DNA from: Streptomyces sp. NBC_00659 | GTDB lineage: Bacteria > Actinomycetota > Actinomycetes > Streptomycetales > Streptomycetaceae | Direction: 5' to 3' | Assembly (NCBI RefSeq): GCF_036226925.1 | Contig: NZ_CP109031.1 | Location: 6,448,001-6,512,000, forward strand | DNA length: 64,000 nucleotides | In this document: positions 25,600 through 34,878 of the stretch, piece after piece | How the letters are laid out: each line of letters opens with the position of its first letter | Numbering within the stretch: the first letter of the stretch is position 1 | Translations under genes and position numbers: made by a program | Notes under the pieces: model-generated | The model's database searches: none | Told to the model about the DNA's origin: nothing | Seen by the model: only the letters and a program-made list of their open reading frames with translations

Positions 25600-27686
25600 G
25601 GACGGGCAGCCTTCTGGTCGGGGGTCTGGGACTGGATCGCCGTGATGGCGACCGTGTTGACGATGTCCTGGACGAGCGCGCCGCGGGACAGGTCGTTGAC
25701 GGGCTTGCGCAGACCCTGGAGCACCGGGCCGACGGCGATCGCGCCGGCCGAACGCTGCACGGCCTTGTAGGTGTTGTTGCCGGTGTTGAGGTCGGGGAAG
25801 ATCAGCACGGACGCCTGTCCGGCGACCTTCGAGCCCGGCAGCTTGGTCGCCGCGACCGACGGCTCGACGGCGGCGTCGTACTGGATCGGCCCCTCGATCC
25901 GCAGGTCGCCCCGGCGCGCGCGCACTAGCTCGGTCGCCTCGCGCACCTTGTCGACGTCGGCGCCCGAACCCGAGGTGCCCGTGGAGTACGACAGCATCGC
26001 GATCCGCGGCTCGACACCGAACTGCCGCGCGGTGGCGGCCGAGGAGATGGCGATGTCGCAGAGCTGCTCGGCGTTCGGGTCGGGGTTCACCGCGCAGTCG
26101 CCGTAGACCAGGACCTTGTCGGCCAGGCACATGAAGAAGACGGACGAGACGATCCGTGACTCCGGCCTGGTCTTGATGATCTCGAACGCGGGCCGGATCG
26201 TCGCGGCCGTCGAGTGCACGGCCCCCGACACCATCCCGTCGGCGAGGCCCTCCTGCACCATGAGCGTGCCGAAGTAGTTCACATCGGCGACGACGTCGTA
26301 GGCCAGCTCGATCGTGACCCCCTTGTGGGCGCGCAGTTCGGCGTACTTCTCGGCGAAGGAGTCCCGCAGCGGTGACGTCTGCGGGTCGATGAGCTGGGTG
26401 CCGCTGATGTCGATGCCGAGGTCGGCGGCCTTCTTGCGGATCTGGTCGACCGGGCCCAGCAGGGTCAGATCGCACACACCCCGGCGCAGCAGCACCTCGG
26501 TGGCGTGCAGGACGCGCTCCTCGGTGCCCTCGGGCAGCACGACGCGACGCCGGTCCGAGCGGGCCTGCTCCAGGAGCTGGTGCTCGAACATCATCGGGGT
26601 GAGCCGGTCGCTGCTGGGCGCGGAGACCCGCTTCAGCAGGTCGGCGGTGTCCACATGCCGCTCGAACAGGCCGAGCGCGGTCTCCGCCTTGCGGGGCGTG
26701 GCCGCGTTCAGCTTGCCCTCCATGGCGAAGAGCGCCTCCGCGGTGGGGAAGGAGTTACCGGCCACCGAGACGACCGGGGTGCCGGGCGCGAGGCGGGCCG
26801 CGAGCGTGAGGATCTCGCTGCCGGGCCGCTCGTCCAGGGTGAGCAGGATGCCGGCTATGGGCGGGGTGCCGGCGCTGTGCGCGGCGAGCGAGCCGATCAC
26901 CAGATCGGCCCGGTCCCCCGGCGTGACCACGAGGCATCCCGGGGTCAGCGCCTTCAGGAAGTTCGGCAGCATCGCTCCGCCGAAGATGAAGCCGAGCGCG
27001 TCACGGGCGAGCCCCGCGTCGTCGCCGAGGAGCACCGTGCCGCCGAGCGCGTGGGTGATCTGCGCGACCGTGGGGGCGGAGAGCGCGGGTTCGTCCGGAA
27101 GGACGTAACAGGGCACCGGGAGCCGGGAGTCGAGCCGTTCCACGATCGCCGTGCGGTCCTCGGGGGCCACCCGGTTCACCACCATGGCGAGGACGTCGCA
27201 CCCGAGCCCGTCGTACGCGCGGTAGGCGTTGCGGGTCTCGGCGCGCACCGACTCGGCGCTCTGGCCCCGGCCGCCGACGACCGGGATCACGGACGCGGCG
27301 AACTCGTTGGCCAGACGGGCGTTGAGCGCCAGCTCGTCGGGCACCTGGGTGCCGGCGAAGTCGGTGCCGAGGACGAGGACGACGTCGTAGTCGCGGGAGA
27401 CCCGGTGGAACCGGTCGACGAGCGTGGACACCAGCTCGTCGGTGCCCTGCTCGGCCTGGAGCGCGGACGCCTCGTGGTAGTCCATGCCGTAGACCGTCGC
27501 CGGGTCCTGCGGCAGCCGGTAGCGGGCCCGCAGCAGCTCGAAGAGCCGGTCCGGACCGTCGTGCACGAGCGGACGGAACACCCCCACCCGGTCGACCTGG
27601 CGGGTCAGCAGTTCCATGACCCCCAGTTCGACGACCTGACGGCCGTCACCTCGGTCGATCCCGGTCACGTACACGCTGCGCGTCAC
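25596..27686 (-). CDS. pta: Phosphate acetyltransferase (long form)
   Basis: A 696-residue long-form enzyme that converts acetyl-CoA and phosphate to acetyl phosphate. The N-terminal part resembles a dethiobiotin-synthetase-like P-loop domain with a degenerate nucleotide site (VYVTGIDRGDGRQVVELGVM). The middle contains the DRTGG domain (about residues 210-320), and the C-terminal 330 residues form the catalytic PTA domain with RRVVLPEGTEERVLHA, GLADGMVSGAVHSTAATIRP, SYSTGTSGSGADVDKV and LIFPDLNTGNNTYKAVQR. GTG 27686 is chosen because GGAGAG lies upstream; the longer open frame to 27770 has no such support. Forms an operon with ackA. Confidence 0.94.
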   Translation of the reverse strand: MTRSVYVTGIDRGDGRQVVELGVMELLTRQVDRVGVFRPLVHDGPDRLFELLRARYRLPQDPATVYGMDYHEASALQAEQGTDELVSTLVDRFHRVSRDYDVVLVLGTDFAGTQVPDELALNARLANEFAASVIPVVGGRGQSAESVRAETRNAYRAYDGLGCDVLAMVVNRVAPEDRTAIVERLDSRLPVPCYVLPDEPALSAPTVAQITHALGGTVLLGDDAGLARDALGFIFGGAMLPNFLKALTPGCLVVTPGDRADLVIGSLAAHSAGTPPIAGILLTLDERPGSEILTLAARLAPGTPVVSVAGNSFPTAEALFAMEGKLNAATPRKAETALGLFERHVDTADLLKRVSAPSSDRLTPMMFEHQLLEQARSDRRRVVLPEGTEERVLHATEVLLRRGVCDLTLLGPVDQIRKKAADLGIDISGTQLIDPQTSPLRDSFAEKYAELRAHKGVTIELAYDVVADVNYFGTLMVQEGLADGMVSGAVHSTAATIRPAFEIIKTRPESRIVSSVFFMCLADKVLVYGDCAVNPDPNAEQLCDIAISSAATARQFGVEPRIAMLSYSTGTSGSGADVDKVREATELVRARRGDLRIEGPIQYDAAVEPSVAATKLPGSKVAGQASVLIFPDLNTGNNTYKAVQRSAGAIAVGPVLQGLRKPVNDLSRGALVQDIVNTVAITAIQSQTPDQKAARP

Positions 27687-27763
27687 GCGTGCTCTCCATC
27701 CGTTTCGTCGCCAGGCGGTGTCTGGGCTCGGAAAAAGGGCCCACCAACGTGAGCAGAACCCTC

Positions 27764-27792
27764 TTGACAATACCTCCGGCGCTGGCTAGGAC
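27764..27792 (+). promoter_or_regulatory. Predicted housekeeping promoter of pfkA
   Basis: TTGACA (27764-27769), a 17-base spacer and TAGGAC (27787-27792) match the principal sigma factor pattern of Streptomyces. Transcription would start near 27799, giving a leader of about 138 bases before the pfkA ATG at 27937. Confidence 0.7.
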
Positions 27793-27936
27793 GCCCGCCA
27801 GGAGAAACGTGCCGGTCAGCCGGGGGCGGCCTCCGGGCCGCGCGGGTGGCGGCGGACGGAATCGGCGGGTCACCCCGGGCCGTGAAACAATCGAAGCGGC
27901 TCACACGAACCGGCAGGGAGCAGGAGACACAGCACG

Positions 27937-28962
27937 ATGCGCATCGGAGTTCTCACCGCAGGCGGCGACTGCCCTGGCCTGAACGCAGTGATCCGGTCGG
28001 TCGTGCACCGAGCGGTCACCAACTTCGGGGACGAGGTCATCGGCTTCGAGGACGGCTACGCCGGGCTCCTCGACGGCCATTACCGCACCCTCGATCTCAA
28101 CGCGGTCAGCGGCATCCTCGCCCGCGGCGGCACCATCCTCGGCTCCTCCCGGCTCCAGCGCGACCGGCTCCGCGAGGCCTGCGACAACGCCCAGGACATG
28201 GCGCGCGAGTTCGGTATCGACGTGCTCATCCCGATCGGCGGCGAGGGCACGCTCACGGCGGCGCGGATGCTGTCGGACGCGGGTCTGCCGGTGGTCGGCG
28301 TGCCGAAGACCATCGACAACGACATCTCCGCGACGGACCGCACCTTCGGCTTCGACACCGCCGTCGGTGTCGCCACGGAGGCCATGGACCGTCTGAAGAC
28401 GACGGCCGAGTCCCACCAGCGAGTGATGGTCGTCGAGGTCATGGGCCGGCACGCGGGCTGGATCGCCCTGGAGTCCGGCATGGCGGCCGGCGCCCACGGC
28501 ATCTGTCTGCCCGAGCGTCCCTTCGACCCGTCCGACCTCGTCGCGATGGTCGAGGAGCGCTTCGCGCGCGGCAAGCGGTTCGCCGTCATCTGTGTCGCCG
28601 AGGGCGCCCACCCCGCCGAGGGCACCATGGACTACGGCCACGGCGCGATCGACAAGTTCGGCCACGAGCGCTTCCAGGGCATCGGCACGGCCCTCGCGTT
28701 CGAGCTGGAGCGCCGCCTCGGCAAGGAGGCCAAGCCGGTCATCCTCGGCCACATCCAGCGCGGCGGCACGCCGACCGCGTACGACCGCGTCCTCGCCACC
28801 CGCTTCGGCTGGCACGCCGTCGAGGCCGCGCACCGCGGCGACTTCGGCAGGATGACCGCGCTGCGCGGCACGGACATCGAGATGGTGCCGCTCGCGGACG
28901 CGACCACCGAACTGAAGACCGTGCCGAAGGACCGGATGGACGAGGCGGAGTCGGTCTTCTAG
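27937..28962 (+). CDS. pfkA: ATP-dependent 6-phosphofructokinase
   Basis: A 341-residue phosphofructokinase of the actinobacterial group. MRIGVLTAGGDCPGLNAVIR opens the protein. The nucleotide motif IPIGGEGTLTAAR keeps a glycine where pyrophosphate-dependent enzymes have aspartate, so ATP is the likely donor; PKTIDNDISATD and MGRHAGWIA are the fructose-6-phosphate and catalytic segments, and GHIQRGGTPTAYDR is near the C-terminus. By position it corresponds to S. coelicolor pfkA2 (from memory). Divergent from pta, preceded by a good promoter, and ended by a hairpin at 29078. Confidence 0.95.
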   Translation: MRIGVLTAGGDCPGLNAVIRSVVHRAVTNFGDEVIGFEDGYAGLLDGHYRTLDLNAVSGILARGGTILGSSRLQRDRLREACDNAQDMAREFGIDVLIPIGGEGTLTAARMLSDAGLPVVGVPKTIDNDISATDRTFGFDTAVGVATEAMDRLKTTAESHQRVMVVEVMGRHAGWIALESGMAAGAHGICLPERPFDPSDLVAMVEERFARGKRFAVICVAEGAHPAEGTMDYGHGAIDKFGHERFQGIGTALAFELERRLGKEAKPVILGHIQRGGTPTAYDRVLATRFGWHAVEAAHRGDFGRMTALRGTDIEMVPLADATTELKTVPKDRMDEAESVF

Positions 28963-28965
28963 GCC

Positions 28966-29045
28966 CCGGGACCTGGACTCCGGCCCCCGGGACCTGGACT
29001 GTCAGGGTCTCGGGACCCGGACTTCCAGGCCCAGGGACCCGGAGA
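28966..29045. repeat. Imperfect GGGACCTGGACT-type direct repeats after pfkA
   Basis: Four degenerate copies of a roughly 20-bp unit containing GGGACC(T/C)GGA lie directly after the pfkA stop. No coding role is apparent; they precede the terminator. Confidence 0.6.
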
Positions 29046-29077
29046 CGGAAGGCCGGTCCGGCGCCCGGCCGGGTGTC

Positions 29078-29120
29078 GGACCACGGCCCCGTCGGCGGCT
29101 TCCGCCCGGGGCCGTGGTCC
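29078..29120. terminator. Hairpin terminator between pfkA and the HTH regulator gene
   Basis: GGACCACGGCCCC and GGGGCCGTGGTCC pair over 13 bp around a 17-base loop that is itself partly self-complementary. It lies between convergent genes and can serve both. Confidence 0.8.
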
Positions 29121-29148
29121 CCCCATGGGTCCGGAATGGTCCGGAATG

Positions 29149-29907
29149 TCAGTACGAGCTCGCGCGGACAGCTGTCCAGAAATGATCGACGATCCGGTCG
29201 AGGAAGTCCTGGCCGGACTCGCCGGAGCCGGTGGTGGCCGGACCGCCGCCCCAGTTCAGTGTGGCGGCCGTCCGCCCCTGGTAGCCGGTGTGCAGCTCCT
29301 GGAGCACGACCTCCAGGACGTCACGCTCCAGCGGCACCACCTTCGCGACCGGGCGCACAGAGGCCTGCCACCGCGTCGTCACGGCGCTGCGCAGCAGGTC
29401 GGCGAGGCGGCCGTCGCGGCCCGTCACCGTGATGAAGTCGGACAGCGACAGGTCGAGTGCCTTGGCCAGCGCGGTCGACTGCCGCTCGTTCCCGCGCCAG
29501 GTGCCGGACTCCTCCATCCGTTCGTAGGCGAGGAGTTCGATCCCGACGGCATGTGCCACGTCCTCCGGGGCGAGATCACGGGCGACGCGGTGTTCGCGCA
29601 ACGTGCGTGGCGCGCCTATGAGTTCACTCGCGGAACACCACAACACGCCTGCGAGAGCGGTGAGTTCGGGACTGCTCGGCGCGGCGATGCCACGCTCCCA
29701 GGCGGTGACCAGATCGGGTGTGGCGTACGGCAGCCCGTACGAGGCTCTCAGGCCGTACGCGACGTGCTCGGGCCCCATTCCGAGCGCTGCCCGCAGTCTT
29801 CGGGCGGCCGGGGCGTTGAAGGGCGGGGTGGGCTGTTGGGCTTGCGGTTGGTGCACGCGCACAAGGTATGGGCCGGGGGCAGCGGTGACTACAGTCTGTT
29901 CGGCCAC
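29149..29907 (-). CDS. Helix-turn-helix (XRE-like) transcriptional regulator
   Basis: A 252-residue protein with two helix-turn-helix-like stretches: ARRLRAALGMGPEHVAYGLR with TPDLVTAWERGIAAPSSPEL near the N-terminus, and LREHRVARDLAPEDVAHAVG with LLAYERMEESGTWRGNERQ in the middle. The pattern resembles tandem Cro/XRE domains. The C-terminal quarter is unassigned. The start is uncertain: GTG 29907 gives MAEQTVVTAAPGPYLVRVHQ, ATG 29928 adds seven residues, and neither has a ribosome site, so the message may be leaderless. It is convergent with pfkA. Regulated genes are unknown. Confidence 0.75.
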   Translation of the reverse strand: MAEQTVVTAAPGPYLVRVHQPQAQQPTPPFNAPAARRLRAALGMGPEHVAYGLRASYGLPYATPDLVTAWERGIAAPSSPELTALAGVLWCSASELIGAPRTLREHRVARDLAPEDVAHAVGIELLAYERMEESGTWRGNERQSTALAKALDLSLSDFITVTGRDGRLADLLRSAVTTRWQASVRPVAKVVPLERDVLEVVLQELHTGYQGRTAATLNWGGGPATTGSGESGQDFLDRIVDHFWTAVRASSY

Positions 29908-30070
29908 AATCACAGATTGTAGGAACATACGGTTTCGGCCGCAGCCCTGAATTCGCCGTGACGTCGGGGGCGTTCCGCCCCGACAGCCGGACGAGGGCGA
30001 CCGGTCCCTCCGCCGAGGGGTCTTCGACCTGCCGGCGCCGGATCGGTCCGCGGGGAGCCGGTCCGGCGGG

Positions 30071-30748
30071 TCAGCCCTTGATCCAGCGGTACTGGAGCTC
30101 CGGCCGTCCGACCGTCCCGTACTGCGGGGCGCGTGCCGCCCGGCCCCCCTCCACCAGGTGTTCCAGATAGCGCCGGGCCGTGATCCGGGAGATGCCGACG
30201 GCCTCGGCGGCCTTGGCCGCCGTCAGTCCGTCCGCGTGGTCCCTGAGGGTGACACTCACGCGTTCCAGGGTCGGCGCGCTCAGGCCCTTGGGCAGCGCGG
30301 CCGGGCCGGGAGCCCGCAGGGCGGCCAGCGCGCGGTCCACCTCGGCCTGGCCGCTCGCCTCGCCGGCCGCCGCGCGGAACTCCGCGTACCGGATCAGCCG
30401 GTCGCGCAGGGTGGCGAAGGTGAACGGCTTCAGCACGTACTGGACGACGCCGAGCGACACCCCCTCCCGTACGACCGCCAGGTCCCGCGCGGAGGTCACC
30501 GCGATGACGTCCGCGCGATGGCCGGCGGCGCGCAGCGAGCGCGCGAGCTGGAGGCCGTGCGTGTCCGGCAGATGCAGGTCGAGCAGCAGCAGGTCCACGG
30601 GCGTACGGTCCAGCGCGCGGCGCGCCTGCGCACCTGTGTGGACCTTGCCCACCGCCGTGAAGCCGGGCACCCGGCCGACGTACATGACGTGCGCGTCGGC
30701 GGCCACCGGATCGTCCTCGACGACGAGCACGCGGATCGGATCGCTCAT
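30071..30748 (-). CDS. Response regulator, CitB/DcuR family
   Basis: A 225-residue regulator with an N-terminal receiver domain (VLVVEDDPVAADAH; phospho-acceptor aspartate in LLLLDLHLPDTHG; conserved Thr in VIAVTSARD; Lys in YVLKPF) and a C-terminal DNA-binding domain of the DcuR/CitB type (GLTAAKAAEAVGISRITARR). Such regulators control uptake of citrate or C4-dicarboxylates. The ATG at 30748 overlaps the stop of the sensor kinase gene (30745-30748), so the two are coupled, and the divergent gene encodes a DctA carrier, the probable target. Confidence 0.93.
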   Translation of the reverse strand: MSDPIRVLVVEDDPVAADAHVMYVGRVPGFTAVGKVHTGAQARRALDRTPVDLLLLDLHLPDTHGLQLARSLRAAGHRADVIAVTSARDLAVVREGVSLGVVQYVLKPFTFATLRDRLIRYAEFRAAAGEASGQAEVDRALAALRAPGPAALPKGLSAPTLERVSVTLRDHADGLTAAKAAEAVGISRITARRYLEHLVEGGRAARAPQYGTVGRPELQYRWIKG

Positions 30749-32400
30749 GCGCCACCTCCGGGCGGAACGGTCTCGGACGGCAGGAGCGGCGCCGGGTCGG
30801 CGGGTGTGGTGGGGAGCGGCAGGCGTACCTCGAACTCCGCTCCGCCGTCCGTTCCTTCGCGCACGTTCAGCGTGCCCGCGTGCCGGCTCACCGTCTGGCG
30901 GGCCAGGGCCAGGCCGAGACCACGGCCGCCGGGGCCCGCCGGTTTCGTGGACCAGCCGCGCCGGAAGACCTGCTCGGCGTGGGCGGGGTCCACCCCGGCG
31001 CCGGTGTCGGCGACCCGCAGCACCAGGGCCGACTCCTCGGTGAACGCCGTCACCGTGACGCAGGCGCCCGCCGTCCCCTGCGCCGCGTCCATCGCGTTGT
31101 CGATCAGGTTGCCGAGCACGGTGACCAGGTCGCGCGGAGTGAGCGAGGCCGGGAGAAGTCCGTCGTCGATGCCGCTGTCCTCGGAGACCACGAGCTCCAC
31201 ACCGCGCTCGTTCGCCTGCGCCGCCTTGCCCAGCAGCAGCGCGGCGAGGACCGGTTCGCTGACCGCGGAGATCACCTCGTCGGTGAGCGCCTGCGCCAGC
31301 TCCAGTTCGGCGGTGGCGAAGTCGACGGCCTCCTCGGCGCGGCCCAGTTCGATGAGGGAGACCACCGTGTGCAGACGGTTCGCCGCCTCGTGCGCCTGTG
31401 AGCGCAGCGCCTGGGTGAAGCCGCGCTCCGAGTCCAGTTCTCCCGTCAGTGACTGGAGTTCGGTCACGTCGCGCAGGGTGACCACCGTGCCGCGGCGTTC
31501 GCCGCCGGACACCGGGGAGGTGTTCACCACCAGCACCCGCGTGTCCGTCAGATGGACCTCGTCCACGCGGGGCTCCGCCGACAGCAGCGCGCCCGTCAGC
31601 GGCGCGGGCAGCCCGAGTTCGGCCACCGAACGGCCCACCACGTCGTTCGTGGTGCCGAGCAGCTCCCGTCCGCCGTCGTTCATCAGCGCCACCCGGAACT
31701 GTCCGTCCAGCATCAGCAGCCCCTCGCGTACGGCGTGCAGCGCGGCCTGGTGGTAGTCGTGCATCCGGCTCAGCTCGGCCGCGTTCATGCCGTGGGTGGA
31801 GCGCCGCAGCCGGGCGTTGATGACGTACGTGCCGACGGCGCCCAGCAGCAGCGCCCCGGTCGCGACCCAGATCAGGGCCGTCACCTGGTCCTGGACGCGT
31901 TCGGTGATCGCCTCGACCTTGATGCCCGAGCTGACCAGGCCGATGGTCCGCTCGCCCTCCTTGATCGGGGTGACGGCGCGTACGGAGGCGCCGAGGCTGC
32001 CCGTGAACGTCTCCGTGAAGGAGGTGCCCCTCAGCGCCGGGCCGATGTGTCCGAGGAAGTGCTTGCCTATCTGCTTCTCCTCGGGGTGCGTCCAGCGGAT
32101 GCCGCGCGGATCCATGATGGTCACGAAGTCGACGCGGGTGTCCCGCTGCACGCGCAGGGAGTACGGCTGGAGCTCTGCGGTGGGGTTCGCCGTGCCGATG
32201 GCCGCGTGGACGGACGGGGAGTCCGCGACCGAGCGCGCGACCGCCATCGCCTGACGGCCCGCGGCCTCCTCGGCCTGGCTGCGGTCGCCGACGTAGGTGA
32301 ACAGCGCGTACCCGGCGACGAGGACCGCGATGAGCACGGCCTGCATGCCGAAGAGCTGGCCGGCCAGGCTGCGCGGTCGCGGGACACGGGGAAGACGCAT
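30745..32400 (-). CDS. Sensor histidine kinase, CitA/DcuS family
   Basis: A 551-residue membrane sensor. One helix at about residues 17-38 (AVLIAVLVAGYALFTYV), an extracytoplasmic PASC/Cache-like domain of about 130 residues (with FVTIMDPRGIRWTHPEEKQIGKH; split by helix turns), a second helix near residue 180, a PAS domain (HAVREGLLMLDGQFRVALMN), then a DcuS-type H box (SQAHEAANRLHTVVSLIELG), N box (GNLIDNAMDAAQG), G1 (VADTGAGVDPA) and G2 (GRGLGLALARQ). The layout is that of citrate/C4-dicarboxylate sensors. ATG 32400 is chosen as the codon that starts MRLPRVPRPRSLAGQLFG. Divergent from dctA. Confidence 0.92.
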   Translation of the reverse strand: MRLPRVPRPRSLAGQLFGMQAVLIAVLVAGYALFTYVGDRSQAEEAAGRQAMAVARSVADSPSVHAAIGTANPTAELQPYSLRVQRDTRVDFVTIMDPRGIRWTHPEEKQIGKHFLGHIGPALRGTSFTETFTGSLGASVRAVTPIKEGERTIGLVSSGIKVEAITERVQDQVTALIWVATGALLLGAVGTYVINARLRRSTHGMNAAELSRMHDYHQAALHAVREGLLMLDGQFRVALMNDGGRELLGTTNDVVGRSVAELGLPAPLTGALLSAEPRVDEVHLTDTRVLVVNTSPVSGGERRGTVVTLRDVTELQSLTGELDSERGFTQALRSQAHEAANRLHTVVSLIELGRAEEAVDFATAELELAQALTDEVISAVSEPVLAALLLGKAAQANERGVELVVSEDSGIDDGLLPASLTPRDLVTVLGNLIDNAMDAAQGTAGACVTVTAFTEESALVLRVADTGAGVDPAHAEQVFRRGWSTKPAGPGGRGLGLALARQTVSRHAGTLNVREGTDGGAEFEVRLPLPTTPADPAPLLPSETVPPGGGA

Positions 32401-32653
32401 GCCGTTCAGTGTGCCTCGCCCGGCCGCGTGCGCCTCGGGCTGTACAGGCTCGGCGTACGGGCTCGGCCGGGCGGTTCCGGTGGGGTCTGTGAACTCAATG
32501 AACGGAAGGGTGACCACCCTCACACGCCGGGAGATAGTCCCCTCAGCCCGGGAGCGAAGCCTTCCGGATCCCCGGACGTGAGCCGCACGCCGGGTCCGCC
32601 GGTCGTGAGTCGCACGCCGGATGATGCCGATGACGTCGTCAAGGAGGGCAGCC

Positions 32654-34042
32654 GTGGCCAGCACGCCGCAAACGGCACCTGCCGCACCCGCCGCCAAGCG
32701 GGACCGCACGCACTATCTGTACATCGCCGTGATCGGCGCCGTGGCCCTCGGGATCGCGGTGGGCCTGATCGCCCCCGACTTCGCCGTCGAGCTCAAGCCC
32801 ATCGGTACGGGCTTCGTGAACCTGATCAAGATGATGATCTCCCCGATCATCTTCTGCACGATCGTGCTGGGCATCGGCTCGGTCCGCAAGGCCGCCAAGG
32901 TCGGCGCCGTCGGCGGTATCGCGCTCGGCTACTTCCTGGTCATGTCGCTGGTCGCGCTGGCCATCGGTCTGGTCGTCGGCAACATCCTGGAGCCGGGCAG
33001 CAGCCTGGCGATGACCGACGCGGTCAAGGAGGCCGGCCAGGGCCAGGTGTCGGCGGAGGCGCTGCCGCCGGTCGACTTCGTGCTCTCGATCATCCCGACC
33101 ACGATGGTCTCGGCGTTCACCGAGGGCCAGGTCCTGCAGACCCTGCTCGTCGCGCTCCTGACCGGGTTCGCCCTCCAGGCCATGGGAGCGGCCGGGCAGC
33201 CGGTCCTGCGCGGGGTGGAGCACATCCAGCGGCTCGTGTTCCGGATCCTCGCCATGGTCATGTGGGCCGCCCCGCTGGGTGCCTTCGGCGCGATCGCCGC
33301 CGTCACCGGTTCCGCGGGCCTGGACGCGCTCAAGAGTCTCGCCGTGCTGATGCTCGGCTTCTACGTCACCTGTTTCCTGTTCGTCTTCATCGTGCTCGGC
33401 ACGCTGCTGCGGGTGGTGACGGGCCTGAACATCCTCACGCTCTTCAAGTACCTGGGCCGCGAGTTCCTGCTGATCCTGTCCACCTCCTCCTCCGAGTCCG
33501 CCCTGCCGCGGCTCATCGCGAAGATGGAGCACCTGGGCGTCGGCAAGCCGGTCGTCGGCATCACCGTCCCGACCGGCTACTCCTTCAACCTCGACGGCAC
33601 GATGATCTACATGACCATGGCCTCGCTCTACATCGCCGACGCGATGGGCACGCCCATGTCGATCGGGGAGCAGATCCCGCTCCTGCTCTTCCTCCTGGTC
33701 GCGTCCAAGGGCGCGGCCGGCGTCAGCGGGGCGGGCCTCGCCACGCTGGCCGGCGGCCTCCAGTCGCACAAGCCCGCCCTGGTGGACGGCGTCGGCCTCA
33801 TCGTCGGCATCGACCGTTTCATGAGCGAGGCACGCGCGCTGACGAACTTCGCCGGCAACGCCGTGGCCACGGTCCTGATCGGAACCTGGACGAAGGAGAT
33901 CGACAAGGAGCGGGTGTCCCGAGTTCTCGCCGGACAGCTTCCCTTCGACGAGAAGACCCTGCTGGACGACGCCGACGCCTCCGCCGACGTCCACGCGGAC
34001 GTGCCGGAGCAGGGCGGGGAGAAGGAGCCGGCCACGGCGTAG
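32654..34042 (+). CDS. dctA: C4-dicarboxylate:cation symporter DctA family
   Basis: A 462-residue carrier of the dicarboxylate/amino acid:cation symporter family. It has eight predicted helices and two re-entrant loops, with the serine-rich loop LSTSSSESALPRL (about residue 276) and the GYSFNLDGT motif of helix 7, followed by SKGAAGVSGAG. It would import succinate, fumarate or malate with protons or sodium. GTG 32654 is supported by AAGGAGG six bases upstream; the frame extends to 32621 without support. Divergent from the CitA/DcuS-type two-component system that probably controls it. The C-terminus is acidic. Confidence 0.93.
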   Translation: MASTPQTAPAAPAAKRDRTHYLYIAVIGAVALGIAVGLIAPDFAVELKPIGTGFVNLIKMMISPIIFCTIVLGIGSVRKAAKVGAVGGIALGYFLVMSLVALAIGLVVGNILEPGSSLAMTDAVKEAGQGQVSAEALPPVDFVLSIIPTTMVSAFTEGQVLQTLLVALLTGFALQAMGAAGQPVLRGVEHIQRLVFRILAMVMWAAPLGAFGAIAAVTGSAGLDALKSLAVLMLGFYVTCFLFVFIVLGTLLRVVTGLNILTLFKYLGREFLLILSTSSSESALPRLIAKMEHLGVGKPVVGITVPTGYSFNLDGTMIYMTMASLYIADAMGTPMSIGEQIPLLLFLLVASKGAAGVSGAGLATLAGGLQSHKPALVDGVGLIVGIDRFMSEARALTNFAGNAVATVLIGTWTKEIDKERVSRVLAGQLPFDEKTLLDDADASADVHADVPEQGGEKEPATA

Positions 34043-34060
34043 GGCGCGTCCGAGGAGCTC

Positions 34061-34099
34061 CCGGGGCCTGTCCGGCACTCCCCGTCCGACAGGCCCCGG
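34061..34099 (+). terminator. Terminator after dctA
   Basis: CCGGGGCCTGTC pairs with GACAGGCCCCGG around a 15-base loop, 18 bases after the dctA stop codon and upstream of the convergent TetR gene. Confidence 0.8.
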
Positions 34100-34198
34100 G
34101 ATGCCGGGCGGCAGGGCACCCCCCCCCACAGGCCCGGCCGCCCGGTGCACGGCTGGGAACGGCCGGGTCCCCGGAGGTCCCTGACCGCCTCCGGGGAC

Positions 34199-34816
34199 TC
34201 AGACGCTCAGCTTCGCCACCAGTTCGGTGGCGCGTGAGGCGGGTACGCCCGCCGCGGTCAGCATGGTGACCGTGGCGGAGCCGCCCGCCTCCTCCGCTGC
34301 CAGGAGACCGTCGTTCACCGCCTCCATGAGGGCGAACAGGGTCTGCTCGTGCACGTACGCCAGCGCGTTCGGAGGCAGCGGCGAGTCGAACACGCCCTGC
34401 TCCAGGCCGCGCCGGAGAATCTCCGCGCAGGCCTCGCGGACCGGCGTCAGACGTTCACGGATCCCCTGCATGGTGACGCTGCGCTGGGCGAGGGCGACCA
34501 GCAGCCGGTAGCGGTCGGCGATCTCCCAGACGGCCAGGGTCGAGCGGGCCAGTGACTCGGCCGGGTCCGCGACCCCTTCGCGGCCCGCCGCGTGCGCCGC
34601 CGCGACCGCCGCCACGGCCTCGTCGGTCAGGGTGCCGACCAGCGCCTCGCGGCTGGGGAAATGCCCGTAGACCGTGCGCCGTACGACCCCCGCCGCCCGC
34701 GCGATCTGGTCCATGGACGCGTCGGGGTCACGCAGCAGTTCGGCGAGCGCGACGTCCAGGATGCGGCGGCGGTTCACATCGGCGCGGCTCGGGTTACCCG
34801 TGGTCATGGCTGCCAT
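34199..34816 (-). CDS. TetR/AcrR family transcriptional regulator
   Basis: A 205-residue repressor with the N-terminal helix-turn-helix SMDQIARAAGVVRRTVYGHF and a ligand-binding C-terminal domain. Start at ATG 34816 or 34807; the longer frame to 34858 would run toward the operators. It is divergent from a DHA2-type efflux pump across a region holding three 18-bp inverted repeats of TTGCACA-N4-TGTGCAA type (34879-34941), almost certainly its own binding sites. The inducing compound, probably a pump substrate, is unknown. Confidence 0.9.
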   Translation of the reverse strand: MAAMTTGNPSRADVNRRRILDVALAELLRDPDASMDQIARAAGVVRRTVYGHFPSREALVGTLTDEAVAAVAAAHAAGREGVADPAESLARSTLAVWEIADRYRLLVALAQRSVTMQGIRERLTPVREACAEILRRGLEQGVFDSPLPPNALAYVHEQTLFALMEAVNDGLLAAEEAGGSATVTMLTAAGVPASRATELVAKLSV

Positions 34817-34878
34817 TCTGCCCGCCCGCCGCCGGGCGGCCGCCTGTCCTGTGAGCACAGGGTCTCGACCTCCTTCAT

